NCBI GenBank assembly: GCA_016699635.1 | Contig: CP064983.1 | Span: forward strand, 744,001-808,000 | DNA length: 64,000 nucleotides | Direction: 5' to 3' | Source: Bacteroidota bacterium | GTDB taxonomy: Bacteria; Bacteroidota; Bacteroidia; AKYH767-A; OLB10 | Part shown: positions 1 to 10,327 of the stretch, piece after piece | Layout: each line of letters begins with the position of its first letter | How positions within the stretch are numbered: the first letter of the stretch is position 1 | The notes under the pieces: generated by a model | Seen by the model: only the letters and a program-made list of their open reading frames with translations | Told to the model about the DNA's origin: nothing | Database searches by the model: none | Made by a program: the position numbers and the translations under genes

Positions 1-232
1 TCAATGCAGCAACACATAAACCACTGTCATCTGCAAAACAATTCTTCTTAGTCAATAAAGAAACGGCATTAGCTTTCAGAAAGGCATTTTCAAGAAAGGT
101 TGTACCGGTTTCATCAATATTGGATTGAATTCCTGCCTCTGAAAGCGACTGTAAAATGTAACCGAAAGGCAGCATTTTACGTATCTCTTGTAATTTATGC
201 TCATTGTTGGAACAAAATATTAACTCAGTCAT
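1..232 (-). CDS. rdgB: RdgB/HAM1 non-canonical purine NTP pyrophosphatase, N-terminal part
   Basis: The first 77 codons of a minus-strand gene are present and the rest lies beyond the window edge. The translation starts MTELIFCSNNEHKLQEI and contains the family signatures: the N-terminal T/S-N-N-x-K/H-K-x-x-E-I nucleotide-binding segment, ETGTTFLENAFLKA, and DDSGLCVAAL. These enzymes hydrolyse dITP, XTP and other deaminated purine nucleotides to monophosphates, which keeps them out of DNA and RNA. The start is the ATG at 232-230, about 50 bases from the divergent secreted-protein gene at 284. The family call rests on three consecutive motifs and is firm; the C-terminal half cannot be judged. 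Confidence 0.88.
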   Translation of the reverse strand, partial: MTELIFCSNNEHKLQEIRKMLPFGYILQSLSEAGIQSNIDETGTTFLENAFLKANAVSLLTKKNCFADDSGLCVAAL

Positions 233-283
233 TTTTTAAGTCAAAAATATATACATTTACTTTGTTTTAAAAACCACCTTAAA

Positions 284-3200
284 ATGCAGAAAATATTTTT
301 TGCTTTATTGCTGTTATTCAGTCTAAGCAGAAATGCACAATCGCAATGCCCTACAGCTTCTTTTTCATTACCTGATACTGTCTGTAGCGGCATTCCACTT
401 CCTTTAACAAACACTTCAACAGGAAACGGACTGACCTATCAATGGGATTTTTGTCCTCAGGAAATACATGGTTTCACATCGTATCAATATTTCCGATACA
501 ACAATTATGTGCTTTATACTATGACTGATATGGACTTACTAAAAGTCGGAAGTGGATATTATCTGATTACGATGGATAGCATTTACAACAACTTTGTAGT
601 TGGTAATATCGGCAACCATTTATCTAATCGCCCTTTTGATGCAATTGTACACGGCAATTTTACCAAGCTTGACTGTTTTGACTTTATTGTTGAAGGTGAC
701 ACCAATGTTTATGGATTAGCTGCCTACTCTCCTACCAGCACTTTATACTTGATGACTTTCCCCGGAGGAATTCAGTCAACACCGGTATTAACACCTTTGT
801 CATCATTCAGCTCAGTAGCAAACCCTGCAGATATTAAAATAGTTCATGCTGACAATATTTACTATGCATTTATAGCAAGTAAAGGGAACGGGAATGTTAC
901 CTGTCTTTCATTTGGCAACTCAATGTCGAATTTACCCTTAGAATTATACAGCTTCAACATAACAGGAAGCATTAATTTATCTGACATTGATATTGTAACT
1001 ACTTGCGCTCCACCTGTAGGATTTGTTACAGATTCCAAAAATGGTGATCTAACCAAACTATCATTTAGTAGTGGATTTAATAATGCCCCTTCTCTGTCTG
1101 TTTACTCGGTACAGGTTCAATTGGTAACAACTCTGTTACAATTACCCAGGAATTTGAAAGTTACTTTGTTTGTTTCACAGACACAGCAAATAAACAATTG
1201 AAATGGCTGCAGTTTAATGAAAATAACTTCGCCAATACGCCAACCGTTTATACATCACCTGCTTTTTACTTTCGTCCAAATCAGGCTGAATCTCTGACCG
1301 ATTCATCAATTACCCGATTCATAGTGAGCGATGTTCCAACACTGAACTTTGTTGACATGCTTTATTTTGACAGTTGTTATACAAAATACAGTGAAGATCA
1401 AAATCCTTCTTTCAGCTATTTAAATACAGGATGGAATAAATTATCACTTACTGTTTCTGATTCAAACGGATATAAATCCATTGCTTATGATAGTGTATTT
1501 GTTATCACCGGTCCAAAATCACAGTTTAACTTTACAGGCAATACATGCTTTAATCCTAATGATAGTATTTCTTTTACAGATCAATCAACCTCGCCCTCCG
1601 GAGCAATTACAGGATGGTTGTGGGATTTTGGTGATGGAACAACCTCCACACAACAAAACCCACAACATGCATATACAGCATCAGGAACCTATCAGGTTAA
1701 ACTAACCATCACTGCAGGATGCGAAAAGGATACGATAATCCCAATAACTATTCATGCACTACCGATTATAAATTTTACTTATAATTTATCGTGTGCCAAT
1801 TCTGCAACAACATTAACAGATCAGTCTTCATCGGCAGCAGGTTTGCAGTCGTGGACATGGAATTTTGGTGATGGAAGCAGTAGCAGTCAACTGCAAAATC
1901 CTGATCATATATTTCAGACAGGGGGTAATTATAATGTGCAACTCACAGTAACTGACAGCTCAGGATGTGTGGATTCATTAGTCAACATTGTGCAGGTAAA
2001 AGCAACACCCTCTGCTGCATTTATGGCATTGCAAACATGTCTTGGCGATACGGTGCATCTCACTAACATATCAACAATTAGTGATAGTACTGCACTCGCC
2101 TATTTTTGGGATTTTGGCAGTGGTATTACTTCAACACAAACTGATACTGTAATTTATTTTACTTCGGCAGGTAGCTACCCGACAACATTAATTGCATACT
2201 CATCACAAGGTTGTTCAGACACACTCAATCAGAATATAGTTATTTCAACACCGCCTTCTGTAAACTTTGGTTTTCCATCAAGCAACTGTCAATACAATGC
2301 CATTAATTTTAGTGATAGTACTGTTGGTTTTAACCTTTCATCATGGCAATGGGATTTTGGTGATGGTGATACTTCTTCTCTTCAAAACCCAACGCACGTT
2401 TACAACAATGCAGGTAATTATACTGTTCAGCTTACAGTTTCTTCAGGTAACGATTGTGCAGCATCCTATTCACAAACTATCAATATTCTTGCAGGACCTT
2501 CAGCAGCATTCCTAACAGGCAATGGCTGTCAGGGTGTATCAACTAACTTTACAGATCAATCAACTGTAAGCAGTGGTTCCAGTATTGTGGCGTGGCAGTG
2601 GTATTTTGGTGATGGCGATTCTTCGCAAACACAAAACCCTTCACACATTTACGCAGTTCCCGGTAGTTTTAATGCATTACTGCGTGTAACTTCAAACAAT
2701 GGTTGTCAAGACACAACATCACAACCTATTCAGGTTTTTGAAAATCCAATTGCAGGCTTCTATGTACAACCGCTACGTTGTGCCAATACAGAAATTTATT
2801 TTCTTGACACCAGCTATATTGGCAATGGTAATATTACTCAATGGCAATGGCAATTCAGCAATGGCACAACAAGCAGTCTTCCCAATCCATTTGCCTTATT
2901 TAACAATGCAGGAAATGCCACTGCAACATTAACAGTGATTACATCAGATGGTTGCAGCAACAGCAAAACATTTAATTTTACTGTAAGACCACAGCCTGAT
3001 TTTACCATTTCGCATAATGGAGTTTGTAAAGGAAATCAAACTGCATTTAATTATTATCCGAATGGAAATATATCTGCCTATGCATGGACATGGTATTTTG
3101 GTGACAACACCTATGCTTTTACTCCAAACGCAACACACTTATATACAACAATAGGAACATATCCTATATCAATGGCTGTAACAGATTCTTTCGGTTGTCA

Positions 3201-4302
3201 GAAAACTATTTACGACACTTTGACAATTTATCCTGTTCCGAATACAGCATTTATCACCAATGGAATTTGTCAGAATTCTCCGGTTGATTTTGTAAACCAA
3301 ACAGACAGCGTTAGTACACAGATTAGCGGATGGCAATGGAGTTTTGGCGATGGCAATACATCTTCACAACATTCACCTCAACATATTTATAACGGTACAG
3401 GCAACTACACAGTATCTTTGATTGCCTATGCTGCCGGAGGATGTAACGACACCATTGTTTCAGTAGTTAATATGAAACCAGTACCGGTAATTGCATTTAC
3501 CATTGTGCCGCCAACAGGAGCTCCTGGGAATACAATTCAGGTTTTAAACAATACAACAGGTGCAACTTCTTATTCCTGGGATTTTGGCGATGGCACAGCA
3601 ATAGATCCTAATGAAAGCCCTTCGCATGTTTATAGTGATACAGGAAGTTATTTTATCACATTAACTGCATCCAGTATTTTTGGGTGTGAGGTGCAAATGC
3701 AAAAGCCTTTTGATGTTATTGTTCCTTATGTTGACCTTTGGCTAAAATCTTTGAGTTATAATATCAACGATAATTATTTAAATCTATCTGCATTGCTTTC
3801 TAATGCAGGAAATACAACGGTAAATAATTTTGAATTACAAATTCAACCGGAAGGCAAAGGTTCTTTTATCGAAAATGCTAATGAAACAATCGTTTATGGA
3901 ACTGACAAAACCTATGTATTGCACACAAGCATATCTGTAAATCCGCTAAAACTGCCCGACTACATTTGTGTGACAATTAAAAATGTAAATGGGAGCAGCG
4001 ATAAAAACCCAGACAATAATGAAAAATGTATTTCACTAATGCCGGAGAATGGAAGTCTGACTGTGAGCCCCAATCCAATTGATGACCTACTTTCTATTCA
4101 CTTAAATTTACCCGTAAGTTCAGAAATTAAATTGGTACTTTACGATGCTGCAGGCAAAAAACTGACAACATTATATAATGGTCCTTCTGATGCAGGTTTA
4201 AAAATTTTCAGTTTTAAACTTCCTTATCTGAGCAAGGGTGTTTACATTCTTGATGCAGTATCTGAATCATTTAACAAAAAAGTGAAATTTATCAGACAGT
4301 AA
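284..4302 (+). CDS. Giant secreted PKD-repeat protein with T9SS C-terminal sorting domain (frameshifted)
   Basis: A signal peptide (MQKIFFALLLLFSLSRNAQS) is followed by a PKD-like start (LTYQWDF), a roughly 300-residue insertion of short repeating beta segments, then nine PKD domains. Each PKD carries a variant of W-x-FGDG and H-x-Y...G-x-Y/F. The last 80 residues are a type A T9SS sorting domain (VSPNPIDDLLSI ... GVYILD ... KKVKFIRQ). The protein would be about 1,340 residues, exported by Sec, then moved across the outer membrane by T9SS and attached at the surface or released. The frame changes near 1095-1112: the first frame ends at a TGA at 1199 while homologous-looking sequence (GTGSIGNNSVTITQEF) continues in the next frame, which fits one missing base. 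The second piece read alone would need a TTG start. PKD proteins of this kind are usually adhesins or matrix-binding proteins; the ligand is unknown. Confidence 0.8.
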
Positions 4303-4308
4303 AAAATT

Positions 4309-5439
4309 ATGATTCCATTCAATAAACCACATCTTACAGGCAAAGAAATTGACTATATAAAAGAAGTATTTTCATCAGGCAAAATTTCCGGTGACGGGAA
4401 CTTTACAAAACGATGTCATCAGTTTCTACAACAGAAATATAATTTCAAAAAAGTATTGCTCACAACATCATGCACCGATGCATTAGAAGCTTGTGCTATA
4501 CTGCTTGAAATAAAAGAAGGTGATGAAGTTATAGTGCCATCATATACTTTTGTTTCAACAGTCAATGCATTTGTACTGCGCGGTGCTAAAATTATTTTTG
4601 CAGATAGCAATCCTGATACAGCAAATATTGATGTAAATAAAATTGAATCTCTGATTACATCACGCACCAAAGCAATTGTGCCTGTACACTATGCCGGTGT
4701 AGCCTGCGACATGGATAGCATTAATGCCATTGCAGCGAAACACAACTTATATGTTGTTGAAGATGCAGCACAGGCAATAGATTCTTTTTATAAAGGAAAA
4801 CCATTGGGTAGTTTCGGTCACTTGTCGGCATTTTCTTTTCATGACACAAAAAATATTATCAGTGGCGAAGGCGGAATGTTAGTCATCAATGATGAACGAT
4901 TTGAAAAACGTGCAGAAATAATCCGTGAAAAAGGCACAAACCGCTCTGCATTTTTTAGAGGTGAAGTGGATAAATATGGATGGGTTGATGTAGGTTCATC
5001 TTTTTTGCCAAGTGAAGTTACAGCAGCCATGTTGTTGGCACAATTAGAATCAATAGATAAGATTCAAACAAGACGAAAAGAAATCTGGAATCGTTATTAT
5101 AGTTTACTTAAACCGATTGAAGAAAAAGGATTTTTAAAACTTCCTGTCATTCCGGATTATGCTACCAACAATGCACACATGTTTTTTATTGTGTTAAACA
5201 ATCTTGAAACCAGAAGTAAGTTAATTGATCATCTTAAAAAGAATAATATCAGCGCTGTATTTCACTACATTTCTTTACATGCTTCTGCATACTATGCCAA
5301 TAAACATGATGGACGTGCATTACCTGTTTCAGATATGCTGACCAATCAGCTATTACGTTTACCGATGTTTTATGATCTAAAAAATGACGAAGTGGACTTC
5401 ATTTGTCAGAAAATAACAGATTTTTTTACAACACTTTGA
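4309..5439 (+). CDS. wecE: dTDP-4-amino-4,6-dideoxygalactose transaminase (WecE/RffA family)
   Basis: 376 residues, the same length as E. coli WecE, and collinear with it as I remember that sequence: MIPFN start, GSGK-x-x-GDG, LLTTSCTDALE, EVIVPSYTFVSTVNAFVLRG, IVPVHYAGVACDMD, EDAAQ, SFHDTKN, and IIREKGTNRS-x-FFRG-x-VDKY. It is a PLP-dependent sugar aminotransferase of the DegT/DnrJ/EryC1 fold. The lysine that binds PLP should be K181 in SFHDTK. The reaction is amination of dTDP-4-keto-6-deoxyglucose to dTDP-Fuc4N, used in surface polysaccharide. It starts 6 bases after the preceding gene and its stop overlaps the next start (TTGA). No other nucleotide-sugar genes lie nearby, so the pathway context is not visible. 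Confidence 0.92.
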   Translation: MIPFNKPHLTGKEIDYIKEVFSSGKISGDGNFTKRCHQFLQQKYNFKKVLLTTSCTDALEACAILLEIKEGDEVIVPSYTFVSTVNAFVLRGAKIIFADSNPDTANIDVNKIESLITSRTKAIVPVHYAGVACDMDSINAIAAKHNLYVVEDAAQAIDSFYKGKPLGSFGHLSAFSFHDTKNIISGEGGMLVINDERFEKRAEIIREKGTNRSAFFRGEVDKYGWVDVGSSFLPSEVTAAMLLAQLESIDKIQTRRKEIWNRYYSLLKPIEEKGFLKLPVIPDYATNNAHMFFIVLNNLETRSKLIDHLKKNNISAVFHYISLHASAYYANKHDGRALPVSDMLTNQLLRLPMFYDLKNDEVDFICQKITDFFTTL

Positions 5440-5963
5440 AAAGAATTGCACTGCTATCGGACACACATGGGTTTATTGACCAGACTATAGTGAAACATTT
5501 ACAGGATGCAGATGAAATATGGCATGCCGGTGATTTTGGAAATGTAGCAGTCAGTGATTATTTGTCTGCAATTAAGCCATTGAAAGGCGTATATGGAAAT
5601 GTTGATGGGCAAGAATTAAGAAAAATACATCCACTACATCAAAAATTTCAATCAGAAGGGGTTAATGTCTGGATGACACATATTGGTGGCTATCCCGGAA
5701 ATTATGCTCCCGAAATAAAGAAAACAATTTATACAGAAAGGCCTTCTCTATTTATTTCCGGACACTCACATATTCTTAAAGTAATGCCGGATCCTAAAAT
5801 TCCGGGAATGTTACATATCAATCCGGGTGCAGCCGGTGTTCATGGATTTCATCATGTACGCACAATGGTAAAGTTCACAATTGATAAAAACAAAATATGT
5901 GAACTTGATGTTATTGAACTCGGACAAAGAGCCTCTTTAGAAAGTAAAAATATTTTATCGTAA
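5436..5963 (+). CDS. YfcE/MJ0936-type metallophosphoesterase
   Basis: 175 residues. Calcineurin-like metal ligands are visible in order: the SDTHG block near residue 10, HAGDFGN around residue 35, YGNVD (GNxD), THIGGYPG, and the C-terminal GHSH followed by NPGAAG. This is the short single-domain phosphodiesterase family (PF12850) of YfcE and MJ0936; the physiological substrate is not predictable. I place the start at the TTG at 5436, which overlaps the wecE stop. An upstream TTG at 5403 would add eleven residues with no family counterpart. Expression is probably coupled to wecE. The 3' end runs 9 bases into the convergent DUF4293 gene. Confidence 0.85.
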   Translation: MKRIALLSDTHGFIDQTIVKHLQDADEIWHAGDFGNVAVSDYLSAIKPLKGVYGNVDGQELRKIHPLHQKFQSEGVNVWMTHIGGYPGNYAPEIKKTIYTERPSLFISGHSHILKVMPDPKIPGMLHINPGAAGVHGFHHVRTMVKFTIDKNKICELDVIELGQRASLESKNILS

Positions 5964-6425
5964 ACGATCAGCTGAACGCACTAACTCTTCGTCTTTTTTA
6001 ATAGCTTTTGAAGCCAGAAAAACCCAAAGTATAGAGGCTACTGTAACATAAGTCCCAACATGATAAACAACATGTGTTTTTTCTGTTGCAACAACTTCTG
6101 ACTGTTGAAAAACCAAAGCTATAAGTACTACAATTAACAACATAATTAATTGGCACAATTTGATTTGTTTTTGTCTGTGTTTGAATAAAAACAGATTAAG
6201 CAGTGTAAGTGTTAATATCACCAAACAAAGCACAAGAACGGGGTATCCGGGTGTATTTTGGGTTTGTACATTTTCCTGAAATGTTTTATGCCCCATTACA
6301 TTATAAACATGAATAGAAACTACATTATTTTCAGTGGTTGAAACGGATGAAAGAGGTAAAAAAAACAGGCTTGCCATACTGGCAATTATCAATAGAAGAT
6401 AGACTGACTGAATCCTTTGAATCAT
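5955..6425 (-). CDS. DUF4293 family membrane protein
   Basis: 156 residues with four hydrophobic segments: about 7-25, 62-80, 88-106 and 122-140. The N-terminus (MIQRIQSVYLLL) and the C-terminus (AIKKDEELVRSADRLR) are hallmarks of DUF4293, a small Bacteroidota-specific integral membrane family of unknown function. In this phylum the family is commonly next to and divergent from rho, exactly as here, which supports both calls. The roughly 210-base gap to rho must hold promoters for both genes. Confidence 0.88.
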   Translation of the reverse strand: MIQRIQSVYLLLIIASMASLFFLPLSSVSTTENNVVSIHVYNVMGHKTFQENVQTQNTPGYPVLVLCLVILTLTLLNLFLFKHRQKQIKLCQLIMLLIVVLIALVFQQSEVVATEKTHVVYHVGTYVTVASILWVFLASKAIKKDEELVRSADRLR

Positions 6426-6634
6426 GTTTCTGAAATTTTAATGTGCCAAAAATAGGTTATGTGGTGAAATTATGCTTTTTAAAGAATCTTTTTTGCAAAA
6501 GAAAAATAATTGTTATAGGTTTGCGCAGAATTTGAACGAAAGCCAAAGCATTTTTCCCCGTTCAAAAATCCGATTCCAATAATATTTTATCATCCACAAG
6601 AACATAATTCTTTTTACCTTATACATACAAATTC

Positions 6635-8386
6635 ATGTACGATATTCTCGAACTTAGTGACAAGCTTGTAGCCGAGCTACGCGACATTGCCAAAGAGCTT
6701 AATGTTGAAAACTACGAAGGCTTAAAAAAGCAAGACCTTATTTATAAAATTCTCGACCATCAGGCCATTCATCCTGAACTGGCAAAATCAAAAAAAGCCG
6801 ATAAGCCCAAAGATGAAAAACCACGTCATGAGAAGCCGCGTCATGAGAAAAAAGAACAGAAACCTGCTGCCGCACCAACTGTTACAGAAAAGCCTTTAGA
6901 AGAACCTGCATCTGTAATCGCAACCTCTGAAGTATCTGCAGAAGCAAAAACTCAGGACGATGCCGATAAGCCAAGAAGAAAAAGAATTATTCCACAAGGT
7001 GCACCTGCTAAAAATGAATTGCCTCAGCCTAATGTCATAAAAGCCCCGGAAGTTACTTCTGCACCGCAGGAAGCTGAAACGCCTGCAAGGCCTGCAAGAG
7101 TACATACTGAAGATAGACCTCAGCAGCAGCCTCAGCAACAACAACAACAACAAAATAATAATAATAATAATCAAAACCAACAAAACGATTTTCAGAACAG
7201 AAACAGAGAGCGCAGATTTCCGGACAATCAACAACAGAATAATTTCCGTCAGCAGAACGACTATTTTGAGTTTGACAATGCCATTACCGCAGAAGGTGTT
7301 TTGGAAATTATGCCCGAAGGATATGGTTTTTTACGCTCATCGGATTATGACTATTTAAGTTCACCGGATGATGTGTATGTTGGACAGTCGCAGATAAAAG
7401 CATTTGCATTAAAAACTGGTGATACAGTAAAATGTAAAGTTCGTCCACCACGTGAAGGAGAAAAATTTTTCCCGCTTACAAAGGTTGAACTGATAAACGG
7501 ACTTGAACCTACAGTTGTTCGCGATCGTATTCCATTTGATTATCTGACACCACTTTTCCCATTCGAGAAACTTAATCTCGCAGGAGAGAACAGCACCATG
7601 AGCACAAGAATTATGGATATGTTTTCGCCAATCGGAAAAGGCCAGCGTGGGTTAATTGTGGCACAGCCAAAAACTGGTAAGACAGTACTTTTAAAAGAAG
7701 TTGCCAATGCCATTGCTGCCAACCATCCGGAAGTTTATCTGATAGTATTGCTTATTGATGAAAGACCTGAAGAGGTTACAGATATGGCACGCAGTGTAAA
7801 AGCCGAAGTTATTTCTTCGACCTTTGATGAGCCTGCAGACAAGCATGTCAAAATTGCGAACCTTGTTTTGGAAAAAGCAAAACGTTTGGTTGAGTGCGGA
7901 CATGATGTAGTGATTGTATTGGATTCTATAACCCGATTGGCACGAGCCTATAACACCACTGCTCCTGCATCAGGAAAAATATTATCCGGTGGTGTTGACT
8001 CTAATGCACTGCACAAACCAAAAAGATTTTTTGGTGCAGCACGTAAAATAGAAAAAGGTGGTTCATTAACCATCATTGCAACTGCTTTAATTGACACCGG
8101 TTCGCGCATGGACGAAGTTATCTTTGAAGAATTTAAAGGCACAGGTAACATGGAGTTGCAGCTTGACCGCAAGTTAAGCAACAAACGTGTTTATCCGGCA
8201 ATTGACTTAGTTGCTTCAAGTACAAGACGTGAAGATTTATTACTTGACCGCAAAATGTTGGAGCGTATGTGGATTTTAAGAAATCACTTAGCCGACATGA
8301 ACCCAATGGAAGCAATGGAGTTTTTACTTGACCGATTAAGAGGAACTAAATCAAACGAAGAGTTTCTTATCTCTATGAACAGCTAG
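6635..8386 (+). CDS. rho: Transcription termination factor Rho with Q/N-rich insertion
   Basis: 583 residues against about 420 in E. coli. An N-terminal Rho_N helix bundle (MYDILELSDKLVAELRDIAK) is followed by a roughly 160-residue low-complexity insertion: first K/E/P-rich, then glutamine- and asparagine-rich around 165-215. The RNA-binding cold-shock-like domain (GVLEIMPEGYGFLR) begins near 220. The RecA-type ATPase core shows Walker A GLIVAQPKTGKTVLL, VVIVLDSITRLARAYN, the Q-loop/R-loop region SGGVDSNALHKPKRFFGAAR, and the C-terminal end GTGNMELQLDRKLS. Rho is the hexameric helicase that ends untranslated transcripts. Disordered insertions at this place are typical of Bacteroidota Rho and have been linked to phase separation in Bacteroides thetaiotaomicron. 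Confidence 0.96.
   Translation: MYDILELSDKLVAELRDIAKELNVENYEGLKKQDLIYKILDHQAIHPELAKSKKADKPKDEKPRHEKPRHEKKEQKPAAAPTVTEKPLEEPASVIATSEVSAEAKTQDDADKPRRKRIIPQGAPAKNELPQPNVIKAPEVTSAPQEAETPARPARVHTEDRPQQQPQQQQQQQNNNNNNQNQQNDFQNRNRERRFPDNQQQNNFRQQNDYFEFDNAITAEGVLEIMPEGYGFLRSSDYDYLSSPDDVYVGQSQIKAFALKTGDTVKCKVRPPREGEKFFPLTKVELINGLEPTVVRDRIPFDYLTPLFPFEKLNLAGENSTMSTRIMDMFSPIGKGQRGLIVAQPKTGKTVLLKEVANAIAANHPEVYLIVLLIDERPEEVTDMARSVKAEVISSTFDEPADKHVKIANLVLEKAKRLVECGHDVVIVLDSITRLARAYNTTAPASGKILSGGVDSNALHKPKRFFGAARKIEKGGSLTIIATALIDTGSRMDEVIFEEFKGTGNMELQLDRKLSNKRVYPAIDLVASSTRREDLLLDRKMLERMWILRNHLADMNPMEAMEFLLDRLRGTKSNEEFLISMNS
7118..7210 (+). repeat. CAG/CAA/AAT trinucleotide tract inside rho
   Basis: Runs of CAG and CAA codons followed by AAT codons encode the Gln/Asn tract of Rho. 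Because the unit is three bases, length changes would lengthen or shorten the disordered segment without breaking the frame. Confidence 0.75.
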
Positions 8387-8387
8387 A

Positions 8388-8462
8388 AGTTTGGAAAGTT
8401 AAAAAGCTGGAAGGTTTGGAAGGTTGTGGAATTGGAGAATTAGAGATTTGAAGAATGTGGAA
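8388..8462. repeat. Degenerate TTTGGAAAGTT/GGAAGGTT intergenic repeat, copy 1
   Basis: Directly after the rho stop is a stretch of imperfect copies of a roughly 10-base unit (gtttggaaagt, gctggaaggt, gtttggaaggt, attggagaat). Similar stretches occur at 9600-9660, 20017-20095 and 27708-27735. No hairpin or coding content is apparent. The rest of 8463-8533 holds nothing I recognise. Confidence 0.6.
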
Positions 8463-8533
8463 TGCAAAAATGTATCTCTTTTTACTGTTACATGAGTGTT
8501 GCACCATAGTTTAGACAATTAATATCCCACTTA

Positions 8534-9454
8534 CTATTGCCCTGCATTTTTCAATTTCCAAATTGCTCCGTTTTTAGTTGTCAGTTTTTCTAATGTTCCA
8601 TTTGCAACCAAATCATTAAGGACTTGTTCGCTTTGCTGTCTTGCCGTTCCTGTTAATTCCGAATATTCTTTAGCAGTTAATGAATGATAGTTTGCAAAAA
8701 CTGCTGCCACACTTTTATCATAGTTGAATTTTTGTACATCAGGCTGAAGTTTAATAATTGCATTTTCAAAAGCATCATAGGGTTTTGAACCATATACAGT
8801 TTCTGTCTTTCCTGATGTATCTGTAAAAAACATAGTCGGAAAACCTCTTACACCTAACTGCTTGCCTAATGCTAAGTCTTCATTAAAAAGCTCTTTAGCT
8901 TTTCCATTGTAATCCTCCCTAAACTTACCTACATCTAATCCAACCGACTTAGCTGCCGACTCTAAATGCTCCCACTTTGCAATGTTCTTTTTCTTCAGAA
9001 AAACCATTTCTCTTATCTCTCTTAAAAACAGAATAGCCTTATCCTGATCTTGCATCTGAGCAGCTTTAAATGCTATGGAAGGAGGATATGAGGATTGCAA
9101 AGGATCTTCTAACCAAACATCACCATCAATAGGCATATCATAATAAACACTTACCTCATCCCAGTGATGGGCAACATCAGATGGCTTACTTATGCCCCCG
9201 CTATTGTAGCTCCAATCGGGCAGTAACCCACCCATTCTGTATTCAACTTCAATATTGCTGCTGTATTCCAATTTTAATTTGCGTAATTGTGGCTCAATAC
9301 CCCAACAAGAAGAGCAAATCGGATCTGTATAGTAAACAATTTTTATTGGCCTTTTTTCCGATTTTATTTTGCCGTCTTGTGTTGCAGTTGCCTTGTTTGT
9401 TGGCATTTCGCAAATACCACTATCAGGATTGCATAATAAAGGATTGTTTTCCAT
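8534..9454 (-). CDS. DsbA/SpxH-like thioredoxin-fold protein with C-terminal winged-helix-like extension
   Basis: 306 residues from the ATG at 9454; a TTG further upstream would add 20 residues of unlikely sequence. After a short Cys-containing N-terminus (LLCNPDSGICEM) comes a thioredoxin fold with the redox motif CSSCW in IVYYTDPICSSCWG, a long helical insertion, and the cis-Pro segment GVRGFPTMFF. This matches the DsbA-like family that includes the ClpXP adaptor SpxH/YjbH. There is no signal peptide, so a cytoplasmic role is likely. The last 60 residues (YHSLTAKEYSELTG ... EQVLNDLVANGTLEKL) look like a small winged helix, absent from plain DsbA. Function: disulfide exchange or adaptor protein, not resolved. 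Confidence 0.75.
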   Translation of the reverse strand: MENNPLLCNPDSGICEMPTNKATATQDGKIKSEKRPIKIVYYTDPICSSCWGIEPQLRKLKLEYSSNIEVEYRMGGLLPDWSYNSGGISKPSDVAHHWDEVSVYYDMPIDGDVWLEDPLQSSYPPSIAFKAAQMQDQDKAILFLREIREMVFLKKKNIAKWEHLESAAKSVGLDVGKFREDYNGKAKELFNEDLALGKQLGVRGFPTMFFTDTSGKTETVYGSKPYDAFENAIIKLQPDVQKFNYDKSVAAVFANYHSLTAKEYSELTGTARQQSEQVLNDLVANGTLEKLTTKNGAIWKLKNAGQ

Positions 9455-9780
9455 TTTCTTTTTGTTTGTCAAGAGTTGGTATTGCCGAATATAAATACTG
9501 TTAAATAAGTCCAATTCATTATACTCTATTGCCTATTACTATTTTTAATCTTAGTGCAAAGGTCAGAACAAAATACATACTTTGCAATGGGGTAATGAGT
9601 TTAGAAAGTTGCAAAGTTTAAAAGTTTGGAAAGTTGGAGTCTTGGAGAATTGGAGAATTATATATTTCTTGATTTAATGAATTGTAGATTAAAAAAGTAA
9701 GGGATGAAAAACAGGATAGTTGATTCGTGTTTTATAAAAAACAAATCCTTTCAAATCAGGAAAAAAGTCTTTTATTGTTT
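9455..9780. other. Intergenic stretch without a recognisable gene
   Basis: About 325 bases between the DsbA-like gene and the HIRAN remnant. It contains the second copy of the TTTGGAAAGTT-type repeat (9600-9660) and otherwise A+T-rich sequence. I see no coding signal, RNA gene or clear hairpin. Confidence 0.5.
9600..9660. repeat. Degenerate TTTGGAAAGTT intergenic repeat, copy 2
   Basis: Imperfect tandem units such as gtttagaaagttgc, agtttaaaagtttgg and aaagttggag, followed by ttggagaattggagaatta. The trailing ttggagaa-type units also occur in copy 1. Confidence 0.55.
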
Positions 9781-10327
9781 TCAGAGTTTAACCGTACTAT
9801 AATCATGCGCATCAAACTCGTCTAAATAAAATCGTGTAATTCTTTCACCGTTATTTTTTATTGAATAATAATCAGGTGTTTCCAACACGGTGAGTTCCTT
9901 AGCCTCTATTGACAAAATATCGCCAGGTTTTTTTCTTTCAAAACATAAATAGCCACCGCTACATTCTCCCAGGCTGCAGCTTCTTCTTTAAGATGAGTTA
10001 TTTCTGCTGTCAATTCTATAAGTTGTATATCGAGGAGCTTGCTTAAAACTTCATTACTCTCTGCAGGCACATAGCCAATTTTTGTTTGTTGAAATGCAAA
10101 GCAATGGCAAAACTGTCGTATTCATTTGCAGGCTCACGTACCAGTTCAAGCATATCGCCTTCTTTCATTTGATGCAATAATTGCGGGCCACAATAATATC
10201 TGAACCCTCGGACAAAGTTTTGAAGTAAATAAAATTTATCGTATTGCTTAATCCACGCATAAGATGGTAGTACCAATGCCGAAGATCCAATGCCAATTAG
10301 ATTTTTAATAAAGTCGCTGCGTTTCAT
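9781..10327 (-). pseudogene. HIRAN-domain protein, frame broken twice
   Basis: The N-terminal piece (94 residues) has a twin-arginine-free hydrophobic leader (FIKNLIGIGSSALVLPSYA), then a HIRAN-type core: GFRYYCGPQLL, MKEGDMLELVREPANEYDSFAIAL. The family continuation KIGYVPAESNEVLSKLL is present but shifted by one base at a T5 run at 10079-10083. A further change of frame near 9970-9990 is needed to reach the end (PGDILSIEAKELTVLETPDYYSI ... DAHDYSTVKL, stop at 9783-9781). HIRAN domains are usually DNA-end binding modules, but stand-alone secreted-looking versions also exist and their role is unknown. Two lesions in 550 bases mean either a decayed gene or homopolymer sequencing errors. It lies downstream of the Fic gene on the same strand. 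Confidence 0.7.

Noticed and set aside
8388..8462. Rho-dependent or intrinsic terminator after rho
   Set aside because: No stem-loop found; the tract is a member of the dispersed TTTGGAAAGTT repeat family.
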